From CAYLUN01 sp964386865 (GTDB lineage Bacteria; Verrucomicrobiota; Kiritimatiellia; RFP12; UBA1067), in the NCBI GenBank assembly GCA_964386865.1, contig CAYLUN010000021.1:12284-76283 (forward strand): DNA of 64,000 nt, given 5' to 3'. The notes under the pieces are model-generated. The model was not told the origin of the DNA. It saw only the letters and a list, made by a program, of their open reading frames with translations, and made no database searches. Shown here in pieces: positions 17,656-24,696 of this stretch. The position numbers and the translations under genes were made by a program. Numbering within the stretch: the stretch's first letter is position 1; every line of letters begins with the position of its first letter.

Positions 17656-18741
17656 ATGCATGCGAACCTGGTCATCACAAAACTGGATGTGGGCGGCATG
17701 GAGCGCGTTTGCATGACGCTGTGCAACCAGTTTGTGAAAAGGGGCCGGTCGTGCACGCTCTATGCCCTCTATCCGGCGGGGCCTTCACGAGATCAGCTGT
17801 CGCGCAAGGTCGACTATCGCGAAATACTCCGCCCTGCGCGACGCGCGATGGGTGTGTTCATCCGGATAGCGAGGCGAGATCCTCACGCCCCCTTCTTGGC
17901 CTTCGGGATCGAGATCTTCGTGGCCCTGGTCCTTCTCAAATGGTGCGGGCTCATCAGGAATCGCATTTACTACAGGGAGTCGACCTCGCTGGATCACTAT
18001 TACTCGTGGTATTGGCGCGCCTGGATGCGGCTGACGATCCCCGGGGGCGACGGTGTGATGCTGCAGAGCGAGGCGAGCCGCGAGGCGTTCCGGGCGCATC
18101 ACATCCGAGCCCGGCGATTCGCGGTCATTTCAAACCCCTGTGTGCTGGCTGAGAGCGAGGCGGCTTGTCGTTTCCATCTGCCAAAGCCAGAGGGGCCCCT
18201 TCGGTTGGTGTCGGTCGGACGGCTGGCGCAAATCAAGGGACACCTGCGCCTAGTCGCCGCGTTTGGAGGCCTCGAGCGCACGCGGCCTGGCTCGGTGCTG
18301 ACGCTGGTAGGTGATGGCGAGGAGAAGGCGAAGCTACGCGCGCTCGTTCAATCGCTTGGGCTCCAGAATTCGGTCAGGTTCATCGACCGCGCCCCTGATG
18401 TTCGAGCGGTTTACCGCGAGGCGGACATCTTTGTTCTGCCGTCGTACTTCGAGGGCCTCTCCAACGCGCTGATCGAGTCCCTCGTTTGCTCTTGCCCCGT
18501 GCTCGCCTTCGGTGGCGGCGGATCGCGCGAGTTTCTGGAGCGTTTGGGGCTTCAGGCGTTCTGGTGCGATGACGTGGCGTTTGAAGATAGCTTGCTTGAC
18601 GGCGTCCGCCGAATTTGCGCGTCAGAGGAAAGCCAGTGGGCGCACGCCTGGCGGGCGTTAATGGGGCAGGTGAACCCCCAGCGTGTGGCCGAGCAAGTTT
18701 GGCATTTTATGTCCGGGGAAAGCGAGTTAGAAGATGCGTAA
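17656..18741 (+). CDS. Glycosyltransferase family 4, 361 aa
   Basis: A 361-residue GT4 enzyme. It opens MHANLVITKLDVGGMERVCM, with the GGMER donor-side loop common to this family; the central PLRLVSVGRLAQIKGHLRL at about residue 183 and ILVLPSYFEGLSNALIES-like block (IFVLPSYFEGLSNALIES) at about residues 258-275 supply the E-x7-E motif. The ATG at 17656 is used; the TTG at 17638 would add six residues and coincides with the GGAG ribosome site. The end overlaps the next gene by 8 bases, suggesting coupled translation. Confidence 0.87.
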   Translation: MHANLVITKLDVGGMERVCMTLCNQFVKRGRSCTLYALYPAGPSRDQLSRKVDYREILRPARRAMGVFIRIARRDPHAPFLAFGIEIFVALVLLKWCGLIRNRIYYRESTSLDHYYSWYWRAWMRLTIPGGDGVMLQSEASREAFRAHHIRARRFAVISNPCVLAESEAACRFHLPKPEGPLRLVSVGRLAQIKGHLRLVAAFGGLERTRPGSVLTLVGDGEEKAKLRALVQSLGLQNSVRFIDRAPDVRAVYREADIFVLPSYFEGLSNALIESLVCSCPVLAFGGGGSREFLERLGLQAFWCDDVAFEDSLLDGVRRICASEESQWAHAWRALMGQVNPQRVAEQVWHFMSGESELEDA

Positions 18742-19357
18742 GATCCGCCAGCTGATAAAGGCGCTGAAGTGGCAGCGCCAGGTGAGAGCAGCGCTGTCGA
18801 CGCAGCTGGCCCTGCTCGATAATCCGTCGGCCTGTACGCTGGGGGGGCTGACGGATGAGGAAGAGCGGCGGGTCGCCGAGCTGACTCGGCTCGCCGACGC
18901 ACATGTGGGGCCGATTGTCGAGTTCGGAACGCTTTTCGGGTTGACTACGCGGCTCATCGCCGCCGAGGCGCCAGCCGCGCGCAAGGTGATCACGGTCGAC
19001 AATTTCTGCTGGAATCCATTCGGCCTGCCGCCCGCTCAGCAAGAGGGGTTCTCCAAGCGGGTTTTGCGGAGTGAGCTTGCGACCGGCAGAGTCGAATTAT
19101 ACGTAGGAGACAGCGCCACGTTTCGGAACACGTATCGGGGTGAAACACCCTCGATGGTCTTCATCGATGCCGATCACACATACGAAGCGGTGCGGGATGA
19201 GATCGCCTGGGCGAAGGCGTTAGGGGTGCCCGTAATCTCCGGACACGATTATGGCAACGCGCGCTTCGGCGTGACGCGTGCGGTAGATGAGGCGTTCGCG
19301 GCGTGCGTGGAAGTATGTGGAACTGTGTGGTCGTGGTATGGCACGGGGAGCAAGTAG
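18734..19357 (+). CDS. Class I SAM-dependent methyltransferase-like protein
   Basis: A 207-residue protein of the Methyltransf_24 type. IVEFGTLFGLTTRLIA at about residues 60-75 is motif I (acidic and small residues around the SAM loop), KVITVDNFCWNP is motif II with the ribose-binding Asp, and MVFIDADHTYEAVRDEIAWA near residue 140 is the family's most distinctive block. A methylated sugar or glycan end is the likely product but the target is unknown. It overlaps the preceding glycosyltransferase by 8 bases. Confidence 0.75.
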   Translation: MRKIRQLIKALKWQRQVRAALSTQLALLDNPSACTLGGLTDEEERRVAELTRLADAHVGPIVEFGTLFGLTTRLIAAEAPAARKVITVDNFCWNPFGLPPAQQEGFSKRVLRSELATGRVELYVGDSATFRNTYRGETPSMVFIDADHTYEAVRDEIAWAKALGVPVISGHDYGNARFGVTRAVDEAFAACVEVCGTVWSWYGTGSK

Positions 19358-19411
19358 GCTGCAAGGCGTCGTGCGACAAGCCAGCACGCGTCGCAGAGCA
19401 CAGCGGAAAAC

Positions 19412-20935
19412 ATGAGGATTGTCCACATCATTGCGGGGCTGCCGAAGGCGGCGGGCATGGCTGAAGTCGTTCTGCTGCTGGCAGCTGAGCAGCGTAAGCG
19501 CGGCCACGAAGTCGTTGTAGCAACCGTTGGTCCAGCCGAAGCGGACAGCGTGCAGAAAGCCTCTGGCGCTGGTGTCACGGTGCATGCGGCTCGCAGGTCA
19601 TGGCCCCATGCCTTCTGCTTTTCGCGCGAATTGACAGCCCGGCTGGGGTCGTGGATTAAATCCGCCAATGTCGTGCATGTGCATGGGTGCTGGACGTTCC
19701 CGATGTGGTGGGGGTGCCGCGCGGCGCTGAGGGCGGGAATACCGCTAGTGCGTTCCCCTCATGGGAGTCTCGCGCCTGAGCGCCTGGCAATCTCGCGTTG
19801 GAAAAAGGTGTTTGCCGGGTTGCTTTTTGAACGGCGGTCATTTGCGCAGGCGGCCATCATTCACGCGACGTGCGAGGCAGAGGCGGCGGGGGTTCTGAGC
19901 TACCTGTCGGGGCGAGCAACAGTTCTAAAGTGCGAGAGTTCTAAAGTTCTAACATGCGGGGAAGCGGAAATTTTAACGTGCGGGACTGCTCACGAGCAAA
20001 ACGGCGGGCGAGACGATTGCCCGCGGGTGGTCGTGATAGCGAATGGAGTCGAGCTTGAAGCGTTCAGCGCGAAACGCGACCGGGCCGCTCTGGAGCGGCG
20101 CTGGCCGGCGTGCATCGGAAAGCGCGTGGCCTTGTTCCTGTCGCGGCTGCATCCGATCAAAGGAGCCGATCTGCTGGTGGACGCGTGGGGGCTGGCGAGA
20201 AGTTCTAAAGTTCTAAAATGCGAGAGTTCTAAAGTGGGGCCTTGTCAGAATGTGGGTGTGCGGGAGTCTGAGGATCGGGTGGCGTCAACGGACTGTAGAA
20301 CTGAAAATTGGCATCTTCTGATCGCCGGCCCGGATGAGTTGGGCACGCTGCAGCGGTTGCGAGAGCAGGTGCAGCGGTTGGGGCTGGAAGGCAGCGTGAC
20401 GTTTTGCGGGCCGCTCTATGGTGCTGAACGTGCGGCGGCCCTGGCGGCGGCCGATCTGTTCGTGCTGCCGACGCGCAATGAGAATTTCGGGATTGTTGTC
20501 GCGGAGGCGTTGGCGAGCGGAACACCGGTCATCACCACGAAAGGCGCGCCGTGGGCGGAGCTGCTGGGCCGTTCTGCCAGTTCTAAAGTTCTAACGTGCG
20601 AGAGTTCTAAAGTTGGGGAAGCGGCTGGCGTACAGTCGGCAGCGGCAGACGGCAGTCAACAGTCGCAAGACAGGTGTCAAAACAACTGCAGAACTTTTGA
20701 ACTCCCGAACTTTAGAACTGTTCCCGACCGCAGCGGCTGGTGGGTGGAGGTCGGCGCAGAGCCGCTCGCCGCGGCGCTCACAGAGGCCATGAGCCTGACG
20801 GATGAGGAGCGGCGTGCGATGGGCGAAAATGGGCGGAGGCTGGTCGAGGCGAAGTACCAGTGGCCGATGATCGCGAAGGCGATGGAGAAGGTGTATGGGG
20901 GGTGTGTGAGAAGTTCTAAAGTGCGGGAGTATTAA
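19412..20935 (+). CDS. Glycosyltransferase family 4 carrying three in-frame repeat insertions
   Basis: A 507-residue GT4 enzyme, more than 100 residues longer than its neighbours. The core is ordinary: MRIVHIIAGLPKAAGMAEVV at the start, VVVIANGVELEAF near residue 206, HLLIAGPDELGTLQRL near 303 and NENFGIVVAEALASG near 360. Three extra segments interrupt it at about residues 170-203, 263-300 and 390-437, each opening with KCESSKV-like sequence. They are encoded by the TTCTAAAG repeat family, in frame each time. A fourth copy at 20911 supplies the last codons (SSKVREY) and stop. The core remains open and complete, so the protein may still fold with surface loops. The insertions are direct observation; activity is unproven. 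Confidence 0.85.
   Translation: MRIVHIIAGLPKAAGMAEVVLLLAAEQRKRGHEVVVATVGPAEADSVQKASGAGVTVHAARRSWPHAFCFSRELTARLGSWIKSANVVHVHGCWTFPMWWGCRAALRAGIPLVRSPHGSLAPERLAISRWKKVFAGLLFERRSFAQAAIIHATCEAEAAGVLSYLSGRATVLKCESSKVLTCGEAEILTCGTAHEQNGGRDDCPRVVVIANGVELEAFSAKRDRAALERRWPACIGKRVALFLSRLHPIKGADLLVDAWGLARSSKVLKCESSKVGPCQNVGVRESEDRVASTDCRTENWHLLIAGPDELGTLQRLREQVQRLGLEGSVTFCGPLYGAERAAALAAADLFVLPTRNENFGIVVAEALASGTPVITTKGAPWAELLGRSASSKVLTCESSKVGEAAGVQSAAADGSQQSQDRCQNNCRTFELPNFRTVPDRSGWWVEVGAEPLAAALTEAMSLTDEERRAMGENGRRLVEAKYQWPMIAKAMEKVYGGCVRSSKVREY
19920..20019. repeat. In-frame TTCTAAA repeat insertion 1 in the glycosyltransferase gene
   Basis: AGTTCTAAAGTGCGAGAG followed by further TTCTAA...TGCGGG units, translated as VLKCESSKVLTCGEAEILTC, lies between the conserved SYLSGRA and VVVIANG segments where related enzymes have nothing. 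No clear inverted right arm remains in this copy. Confidence 0.7.
20200..20310. repeat. In-frame TTCTAAA repeat insertion 2 in the glycosyltransferase gene
   Basis: The left part reads AGTTCTAAAGTTCTAAAATG then CGAGAGTTCTAAAGT and codes for SSKVLKCESSKV; a degenerate right end (GACTGTAGAACTG) precedes the conserved HLLIAGPDE. TTCTAAAATGCGAGA is shared with the arm of the four-helix-bundle cassette. Confidence 0.7.
20579..20721. repeat. In-frame TTCTAAA repeat insertion 3 with inverted arms
   Basis: The left arm AGTTCTAAAGTTCTAACG plus TGCGAGAGTTCTAAAG and the right arm GAACTCCCGAACTTTAGAAC are inverted to each other, enclosing a CAGTCGGCAG-rich centre. The translation begins SSKVLTCESSKV and ends CRTFELPNFRT. 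Confidence 0.75.
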
Positions 20936-20996
20936 AGTGCGGGAGTCGGCAGTAGCAGTGGGCCGTAGCAGTGGCAGTGGGCAGTAGCAGTGGGCG
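20911..20996. repeat. TTCTAAA repeat plus GCAGTGGGCAGT array at the gene end
   Basis: AAGTTCTAAAGTGCGGGAGT begins inside the last codons of the glycosyltransferase gene and provides its stop. It is followed by an irregular array of AGCAGTGGGC/AGTAGCAGTGG units, the same motif found in the centre of the insertion at 31834. Confidence 0.7.
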
Positions 20997-21005
20997 TGCG
21001 AGAGA

Positions 21006-21035
21006 GTTAACCGCCAATCACGCGAATGGTGCGAA
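21006..21035. repeat. Degenerate solo copy of the CGCGAAT repeat
   Basis: TTAACCGCCAATCACGCGAA and the following TGGTGCGAAT resemble one arm of the GxxExxY cassette (TAACCGCGAATGATGCGAAT). No nuclease gene is attached. Confidence 0.5.
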
Positions 21036-21062
21036 TCAAAAGCGCACAGCGAACAGGCTTAG

Positions 21063-21103
21063 ATCATTGAAATTTGGGCGTGACAATACCAGATTTCAAT
21101 GAT
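21063..21103. promoter_or_regulatory. Inverted repeat just upstream of an ATPase gene
   Basis: A perfect 11-base inverted repeat, ATCATTGAAAT at 21063-21073 and ATTTCAATGAT at 21093-21103, ends 5 bases before the ATG of the DUF4143 ATPase. GATATAAC between the right arm and ATG could be a -10 element, so an operator or a recombination site are both possible. A comparable inverted repeat precedes the other intact ATPase gene. Confidence 0.5.
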
Positions 21104-21108
21104 ATAAC

Positions 21109-22272
21109 ATGTCCATGATTTCTCGGAGCACATATCTCGACGCGATTTCGCGGGGCTTCAAGCGGAGCCCGATCGTTTCGCTTCTAGGGCCTCGCCAGTG
21201 TGGAAAGACCACACTCGCGCGTCAGTTTATGCAGCGCCAGACCTCTGAAAAGGTCTCCTGGTTCGATCTCGAGTCGCCAAAAGATCTGACGCGTTTGCAG
21301 AATCCGGAGCTGACGCTGTCGAAATGTCGCGGCTGGGTGGTGCTGGACGAGATTCAGCGCATGCCGACCCTTTTCCCGGTTTTGCGCGTGTTGGCGGACC
21401 GTCCGGACAGGCCAGCCAGATTCCTGATTTTGGGGAGCGCCTCGCCGCAGATTGTCCGCGCATCCTCCGAGTCGCTCGCTGGCAGGGTCGCTTTTGTGGA
21501 TCTCTCCGGGTTTAAGCTGGCCGAGGTCGGCGCCGAGTCCCAAGACCAGCTCTGGACGAGGGGCGGCTTTCCTCTGTCCTTTTTTGCGGAATCGGATACG
21601 GACAGTTTCGCTTGGAGGGAGGATTTTATCCGAACCTTTCTGAGTACGGACTTGCCCGCGCTGGGGCTGTCGGTTCCGACAGCCAACATTCGCCGTTTCT
21701 GGTACATGCTGGCCCACTATCACGGGCAAACGTGGAACGGTTCGGAAGTCGGGCGCTCATTAGGGCTTGACCATAAAACGGTCAGCCGGTATCTCGATAT
21801 TCTGTCGGGGGCGTATCTGATACGTCAGCTCGCGCCATGGTTTGAAAATATCAGCAAACGTCAGGTCAAGGCTCCGAAAATCTACTTGCGAGACACCGGT
21901 CTATTGCACACGTTGCTCGGCATTCACTCGGAGGAGGAGTTGCTGACGAATCCCAAGCTTGGCGCTTCTTGGGAAGGGTTTGTGCTTGAACAGATCATGA
22001 TGCAGTGCCCGAGGACGGAAACCTATTTTTGGGGAACCCACTCAGGCGCGGAAGTGGATCTCTTGCTCCGCAAAGGCCAAGGCTTTGTCGGTGTCGAGGT
22101 GAAGCGGAACGAAGCGCCAACGGTGACTCCGTCGATGCGCAGCGCGGTAGAAACGCTTCACCTCCAGGAGCTGTGGGTGGTGTATCCGGGCGTGGAGTCG
22201 TTCGCGCTGACAGAACAGATCACGTGTCACTCGCTGGCCAGCGCGCTTGAGCTATTACGGCTGAAGGGCTAG
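21109..22272 (+). CDS. AAA ATPase with C-terminal DUF4143 domain (copy 1)
   Basis: A 387-residue protein of the ATP-binding/DUF4143 family. Walker A is SLLGPRQCGKTTLARQF at about residues 25-41 and Walker B with its Asp-Glu is WVVLDEIQRMP near residue 77. The C-terminal DUF4143 region contains AEVDLLLRKGQGFVGVEVKR near residue 325, an E/D...E-x-K arrangement like PD-(D/E)XK nucleases. The family is abundant in genomes rich in mobile DNA and its function is unknown. It has its own upstream inverted repeat and no functional link to the glycan genes on either side. A second full copy is at 27224 and a remnant at 23245. Confidence 0.9.
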   Translation: MSMISRSTYLDAISRGFKRSPIVSLLGPRQCGKTTLARQFMQRQTSEKVSWFDLESPKDLTRLQNPELTLSKCRGWVVLDEIQRMPTLFPVLRVLADRPDRPARFLILGSASPQIVRASSESLAGRVAFVDLSGFKLAEVGAESQDQLWTRGGFPLSFFAESDTDSFAWREDFIRTFLSTDLPALGLSVPTANIRRFWYMLAHYHGQTWNGSEVGRSLGLDHKTVSRYLDILSGAYLIRQLAPWFENISKRQVKAPKIYLRDTGLLHTLLGIHSEEELLTNPKLGASWEGFVLEQIMMQCPRTETYFWGTHSGAEVDLLLRKGQGFVGVEVKRNEAPTVTPSMRSAVETLHLQELWVVYPGVESFALTEQITCHSLASALELLRLKG

Positions 22273-22372
22273 CCCTCGATAGGGTGCCCCCTCGGGCGCC
22301 AACCGCTTACACCCTCGCGGCCAGGGCCAACGCATCTAATGAATAGCCGCGGATTTTCGCAGCCAACCTCGC

Positions 22373-22401
22373 TTGACGGTGTTGGGGACGAGGAGTATGA
22401 T
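22373..22401 (+). promoter_or_regulatory. Sigma-70-type promoter for the VapBC pair
   Basis: TTGACG at 22373-22378 and TATGAT at 22396-22401 are separated by 17 bases, a near-consensus arrangement, 33 bases before the antitoxin ATG. Confidence 0.7.
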
Positions 22402-22434
22402 TTAATCTGAAATGAATGAAAGCGAGGCGTTTGT

Positions 22435-22668
22435 ATGATGACCGCTACGGTTGGAAGCCGGTTTCAGGTTGTGATCCCGAAGGAAGGGCGCGAAGGTCTG
22501 GGGATCAAGCCCAATAGCCGTGTGAATGTGGAGGCGCGTCCTGATTGTCTGGTCTTGTTCCCCGTGACCAGCCGTAGGCTGAGAGGACTTGGCGCCGACC
22601 TAGCCGACGGCACGGATGCGACGGATTACGTGCGGCATCTGCGCGAGGAATGGGGGAGGCGTCCGTGA
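22435..22668 (+). CDS. vapB: AbrB/MazE-type antitoxin (VapB-like)
   Basis: A 77-residue protein with a SpoVT/AbrB swapped-hairpin DNA-binding domain at its N-terminus: TVGSRFQVVIPKEGREGLGI then SRVNVEARPDCLVLFP. The C-terminal tail (LRGLGADLADGTDATDYV) would wrap the toxin. It overlaps the following PIN-domain gene by 4 bases and has its own promoter, the standard layout of a type II toxin-antitoxin operon with autoregulation. Confidence 0.85.
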   Translation: MMTATVGSRFQVVIPKEGREGLGIKPNSRVNVEARPDCLVLFPVTSRRLRGLGADLADGTDATDYVRHLREEWGRRP

Positions 22669-23105
22669 AGACGTCTGCCTGCCTCAAGGGGGTTCGCGGT
22701 GTCGTCTTTGACACCATGGTGCTGATCTACCTTCTGGAGGATCATCCCGTTTACGCGGCGGTTTGCGAGAAGCTGTTCGCTTGGGCGGAGGCCGGGGCGT
22801 TTGCGGGTGCGGTCTCGCCCGTGACGATGGCCGAGCTGGTCGTTAAGCCCCTGCGTGCTGGGCGTGCGGATTTGGCAGACCGGTATCAAGCGGCACTGCG
22901 GAATCTCCCAAATGTGACCCTGTGTTGTTTTTCTTGGCAGACGGGGGTGATGGCCGGAGCGCTTCGTGCCAAATACGGATTGGCCTTGCCGGATTTGTTT
23001 CAGGTCGCCTGTGCGCTGGAGAACGGCGGGACGCTGATCACGAATGACAAGGCTCTCAAACGGGTCAGCGAAGTGCGTGTTGTGCTGCTGGATGAAATAG
23101 GGTAA
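22665..23105 (+). CDS. vapC: PIN-domain ribonuclease toxin (VapC-like)
   Basis: A 146-residue PIN-domain protein. GVVFDTMVLIYLLEDHP near residue 10 carries the first acidic residue (Asp in FDTM), the central MAELVVKPLRAG the conserved Glu, and ALPDLFQVACALENGG and LITNDKALKRVSEV the last acidic positions (Asp in LPD and NDK). The expected role is endonucleolytic cleavage of RNA, held in check by the upstream AbrB-type antitoxin. I prefer the GTG at 22665, which overlaps the antitoxin stop (GTGA) and follows GGGGGAGG; an in-frame ATG at 22650 is the alternative. Confidence 0.87.
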   Translation: MKTSACLKGVRGVVFDTMVLIYLLEDHPVYAAVCEKLFAWAEAGAFAGAVSPVTMAELVVKPLRAGRADLADRYQAALRNLPNVTLCCFSWQTGVMAGALRAKYGLALPDLFQVACALENGGTLITNDKALKRVSEVRVVLLDEIG

Positions 23106-23179
23106 GGCGTTGGATCGGCAGCGGAAGCGTGAGTAGAAAGAGCGGAGCAATCGGCCGTGGGCAGTGGGCGGCAGAGAGA

Positions 23180-23398
23180 ATCTCTCACAGCGGCACAGAG
23201 CGTACAGAGGGCGGGGTCAACAGTTAACCTGTCAAAAAATAAAAGTGATTTTCAGAGCGTTCATAACCGAGTTGGAGACGCGGTTGAAAGAGCCGGACGC
23301 CTTGATTCAGGCTGTTTTGGGGCCGCGGCAGGTCGGGAAGACGACCGGCGTTAAACAGTTTTAGAAAACTCTGTGGCCGCTGCGCCTCTGTGAGAGAT
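23180..23398. mobile_element. Inverted-repeat cassette enclosing a truncated ATPase gene
   Basis: ATCTCTCACAGCGGCACAGA... at 23180-23209 is inverted relative to ...GCCTCTGTGAGAGAT at 23369-23398; aligned without gaps, 24 of 30 positions agree. Between them lies only the first 40 codons of a DUF4143-type ATPase. The arms share no sequence with those of the other two cassettes. A GGGCAGTGGGCGGCAG motif precedes the left arm. Confidence 0.65.
23245..23364 (+). pseudogene. N-terminal remnant of a DUF4143-type AAA ATPase
   Basis: From a GTG at 23245 the frame reads VIFRAFITELETRLKE then ALIQAVLGPRQVGKTTGVKQF-like sequence and ends in TAG at 23362-23364, just after the Walker A lysine. Full-length relatives at 21109 and 27224 have nearly 390 residues, so this is a stump of about 40 residues. 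It starts right after a run of A and sits inside its own inverted repeats, which suggests an internal deletion of a once larger cassette. Confidence 0.75.
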
Positions 23399-23409
23399 GA
23401 AGGAGCAAC

Positions 23410-24684
23410 ATGAATTTGAATTTCGATTTGGAACAGTTCATCCGGGAGAAGGTCACCAAGCGGGAGCGGAGCCTGCTGGCAGAGGATTTCGCGCGCTACG
23501 ACGCGGAGCTTCACGCGCGGCTAGACGGCAAGCGCGTGCTGGTGATCGGCGGGGCGGGCTCGATCGGCTCGCACTACATCAAGGCGCTGCTGCGCTTCGA
23601 CGTGGCCTCGCTCTGCGTGGTGGACATCAATGAGAACGGCCTGACGGAGCTGGTGCGCGATCTGAGGAGTGCGGGCGTCTACCGGATGCCGAAAGACTTC
23701 GTCACCTATCCCGTGAACTTCAGCGACCGCGTGTTCGAGAAGCTGTTCCGGGCGCGCGGGCCGTTCGACGTGGTGGCGAACTTCGCCGCCCACAAGCACG
23801 TGCGCAGCGAGAAAGACGTGTTCTCGATTGAGGCGATGGTCGAGAATAACGTACTGCGCGCGCGCGGCCTGCTAGACCTGCTGCTGTCTGCGCCGCCGCA
23901 GCATTTCTTCTGCGTCTCGACAGACAAGGCGGCCAACCCCGTGAACATCATGGGTGCGAGCAAGAAGCTGATGGAGGAGCTGATCATGGCGTACGCGGAC
24001 CGGCTGCCGATCAAGACGGCCCGGTTTGCGAACGTGGCGTTCTCGAACGGCAGTTTGCCGCTCGGGTTCCTCGAGCGCCTGTCCAAGCGCCAGCCGTGGG
24101 CCTGCCCGCTCGGGATCAAGCGGTTCTTCGTTTCTCCGATCGAGTCCGGGGAGCTTTGCCTGATGGCCTCGGTCATGGGGCAGAGCGGCGACATCGTCTT
24201 CCCCAAGCTGGACGAGGTGCGGGACATGATCCCCTTCGATCAGGTGGCGGTAGACCTGCTGCACGCGCTGGGCATGGAACCCGACGTGTGCCGGACGGAG
24301 GATGAGGCGCGGGAGAAGATGAGCGAGATTCTAAAATGTGAAAATTCTAAAATGCTCAGTTGCAAGAGCCAGCAAGCGGTGGCAGATTCTCGAATTTCTT
24401 CCTGGCCCGTCTACTTCTTTGAGTCGGACACGAGCGGGGAAAAGGCGTACGAGGAGTTTTTCACGCCCGGAGAAGACCTCGACTTGACGACGTTTGCGAA
24501 CCTTGGCGTTGTCAAGAACGCCCGCCGCCGGCCGCTGCAAGAGATCGACCAGATTTTCCAGAAGCTGCGCGCGCTGTTCGAGGCGCGGGAGCTGACCAAA
24601 GCGGGGGTGGTTGAGGCGCTGAAGGACTATTTGCCGAACTTCGCGCATATCGAGACGGGCAAAGGCTTGGATCAAAAAATGTAG
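23410..24684 (+). CDS. Nucleotide-sugar 4,6-dehydratase/epimerase-like SDR (CapD family)
   Basis: A 424-residue extended short-chain dehydrogenase of the CapD/polysaccharide biosynthesis type. The NAD loop is VLVIGGAGSIGSHYIKALL near residue 40, FAAHKHVRSEKDV near 120 and STDKAANPVNIMGASKKLME near 178, the last with the Met-x-x-x-Lys active-site arrangement of membrane-type 4,6-dehydratases. Near residue 306 an insertion EILKCENSKMLSC derives from the TTCTAAAATG repeat. It lies after the ATPase remnant cassette and before the GxxExxY cassette. It probably makes a 4-keto-6-deoxy or epimerised UDP-sugar. Confidence 0.8.
   Translation: MNLNFDLEQFIREKVTKRERSLLAEDFARYDAELHARLDGKRVLVIGGAGSIGSHYIKALLRFDVASLCVVDINENGLTELVRDLRSAGVYRMPKDFVTYPVNFSDRVFEKLFRARGPFDVVANFAAHKHVRSEKDVFSIEAMVENNVLRARGLLDLLLSAPPQHFFCVSTDKAANPVNIMGASKKLMEELIMAYADRLPIKTARFANVAFSNGSLPLGFLERLSKRQPWACPLGIKRFFVSPIESGELCLMASVMGQSGDIVFPKLDEVRDMIPFDQVAVDLLHALGMEPDVCRTEDEAREKMSEILKCENSKMLSCKSQQAVADSRISSWPVYFFESDTSGEKAYEEFFTPGEDLDLTTFANLGVVKNARRRPLQEIDQIFQKLRALFEARELTKAGVVEALKDYLPNFAHIETGKGLDQKM
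24327..24403. repeat. In-frame TTCTAAAATG repeat in the SDR gene
   Basis: AGATTCTAAAATGTGAAAAT followed by TCTAAAATGC codes for ILKCENSKMLSC; GATTCTCGAATTTC about 30 bases later may be the decayed inverted arm. The A-form (TTCTAAAAT) matches the four-helix-bundle cassette arms more closely than the G-form copies. Confidence 0.65.
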
Positions 24685-24696
24685 GAGCGAGAGGCC

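Noticed and set aside
19920..20960. Possible CRISPR array from the recurring TTCTAAA units
   Set aside because: Units are short, irregularly spaced, partly inverted, translated in frame and have no uniform spacers or cas genes.
21006..22434. Full inverted-repeat cassette around the ATPase at 21109
   Set aside because: A CGCGAAT-like stretch lies to the left but I found no matching arm on the right.
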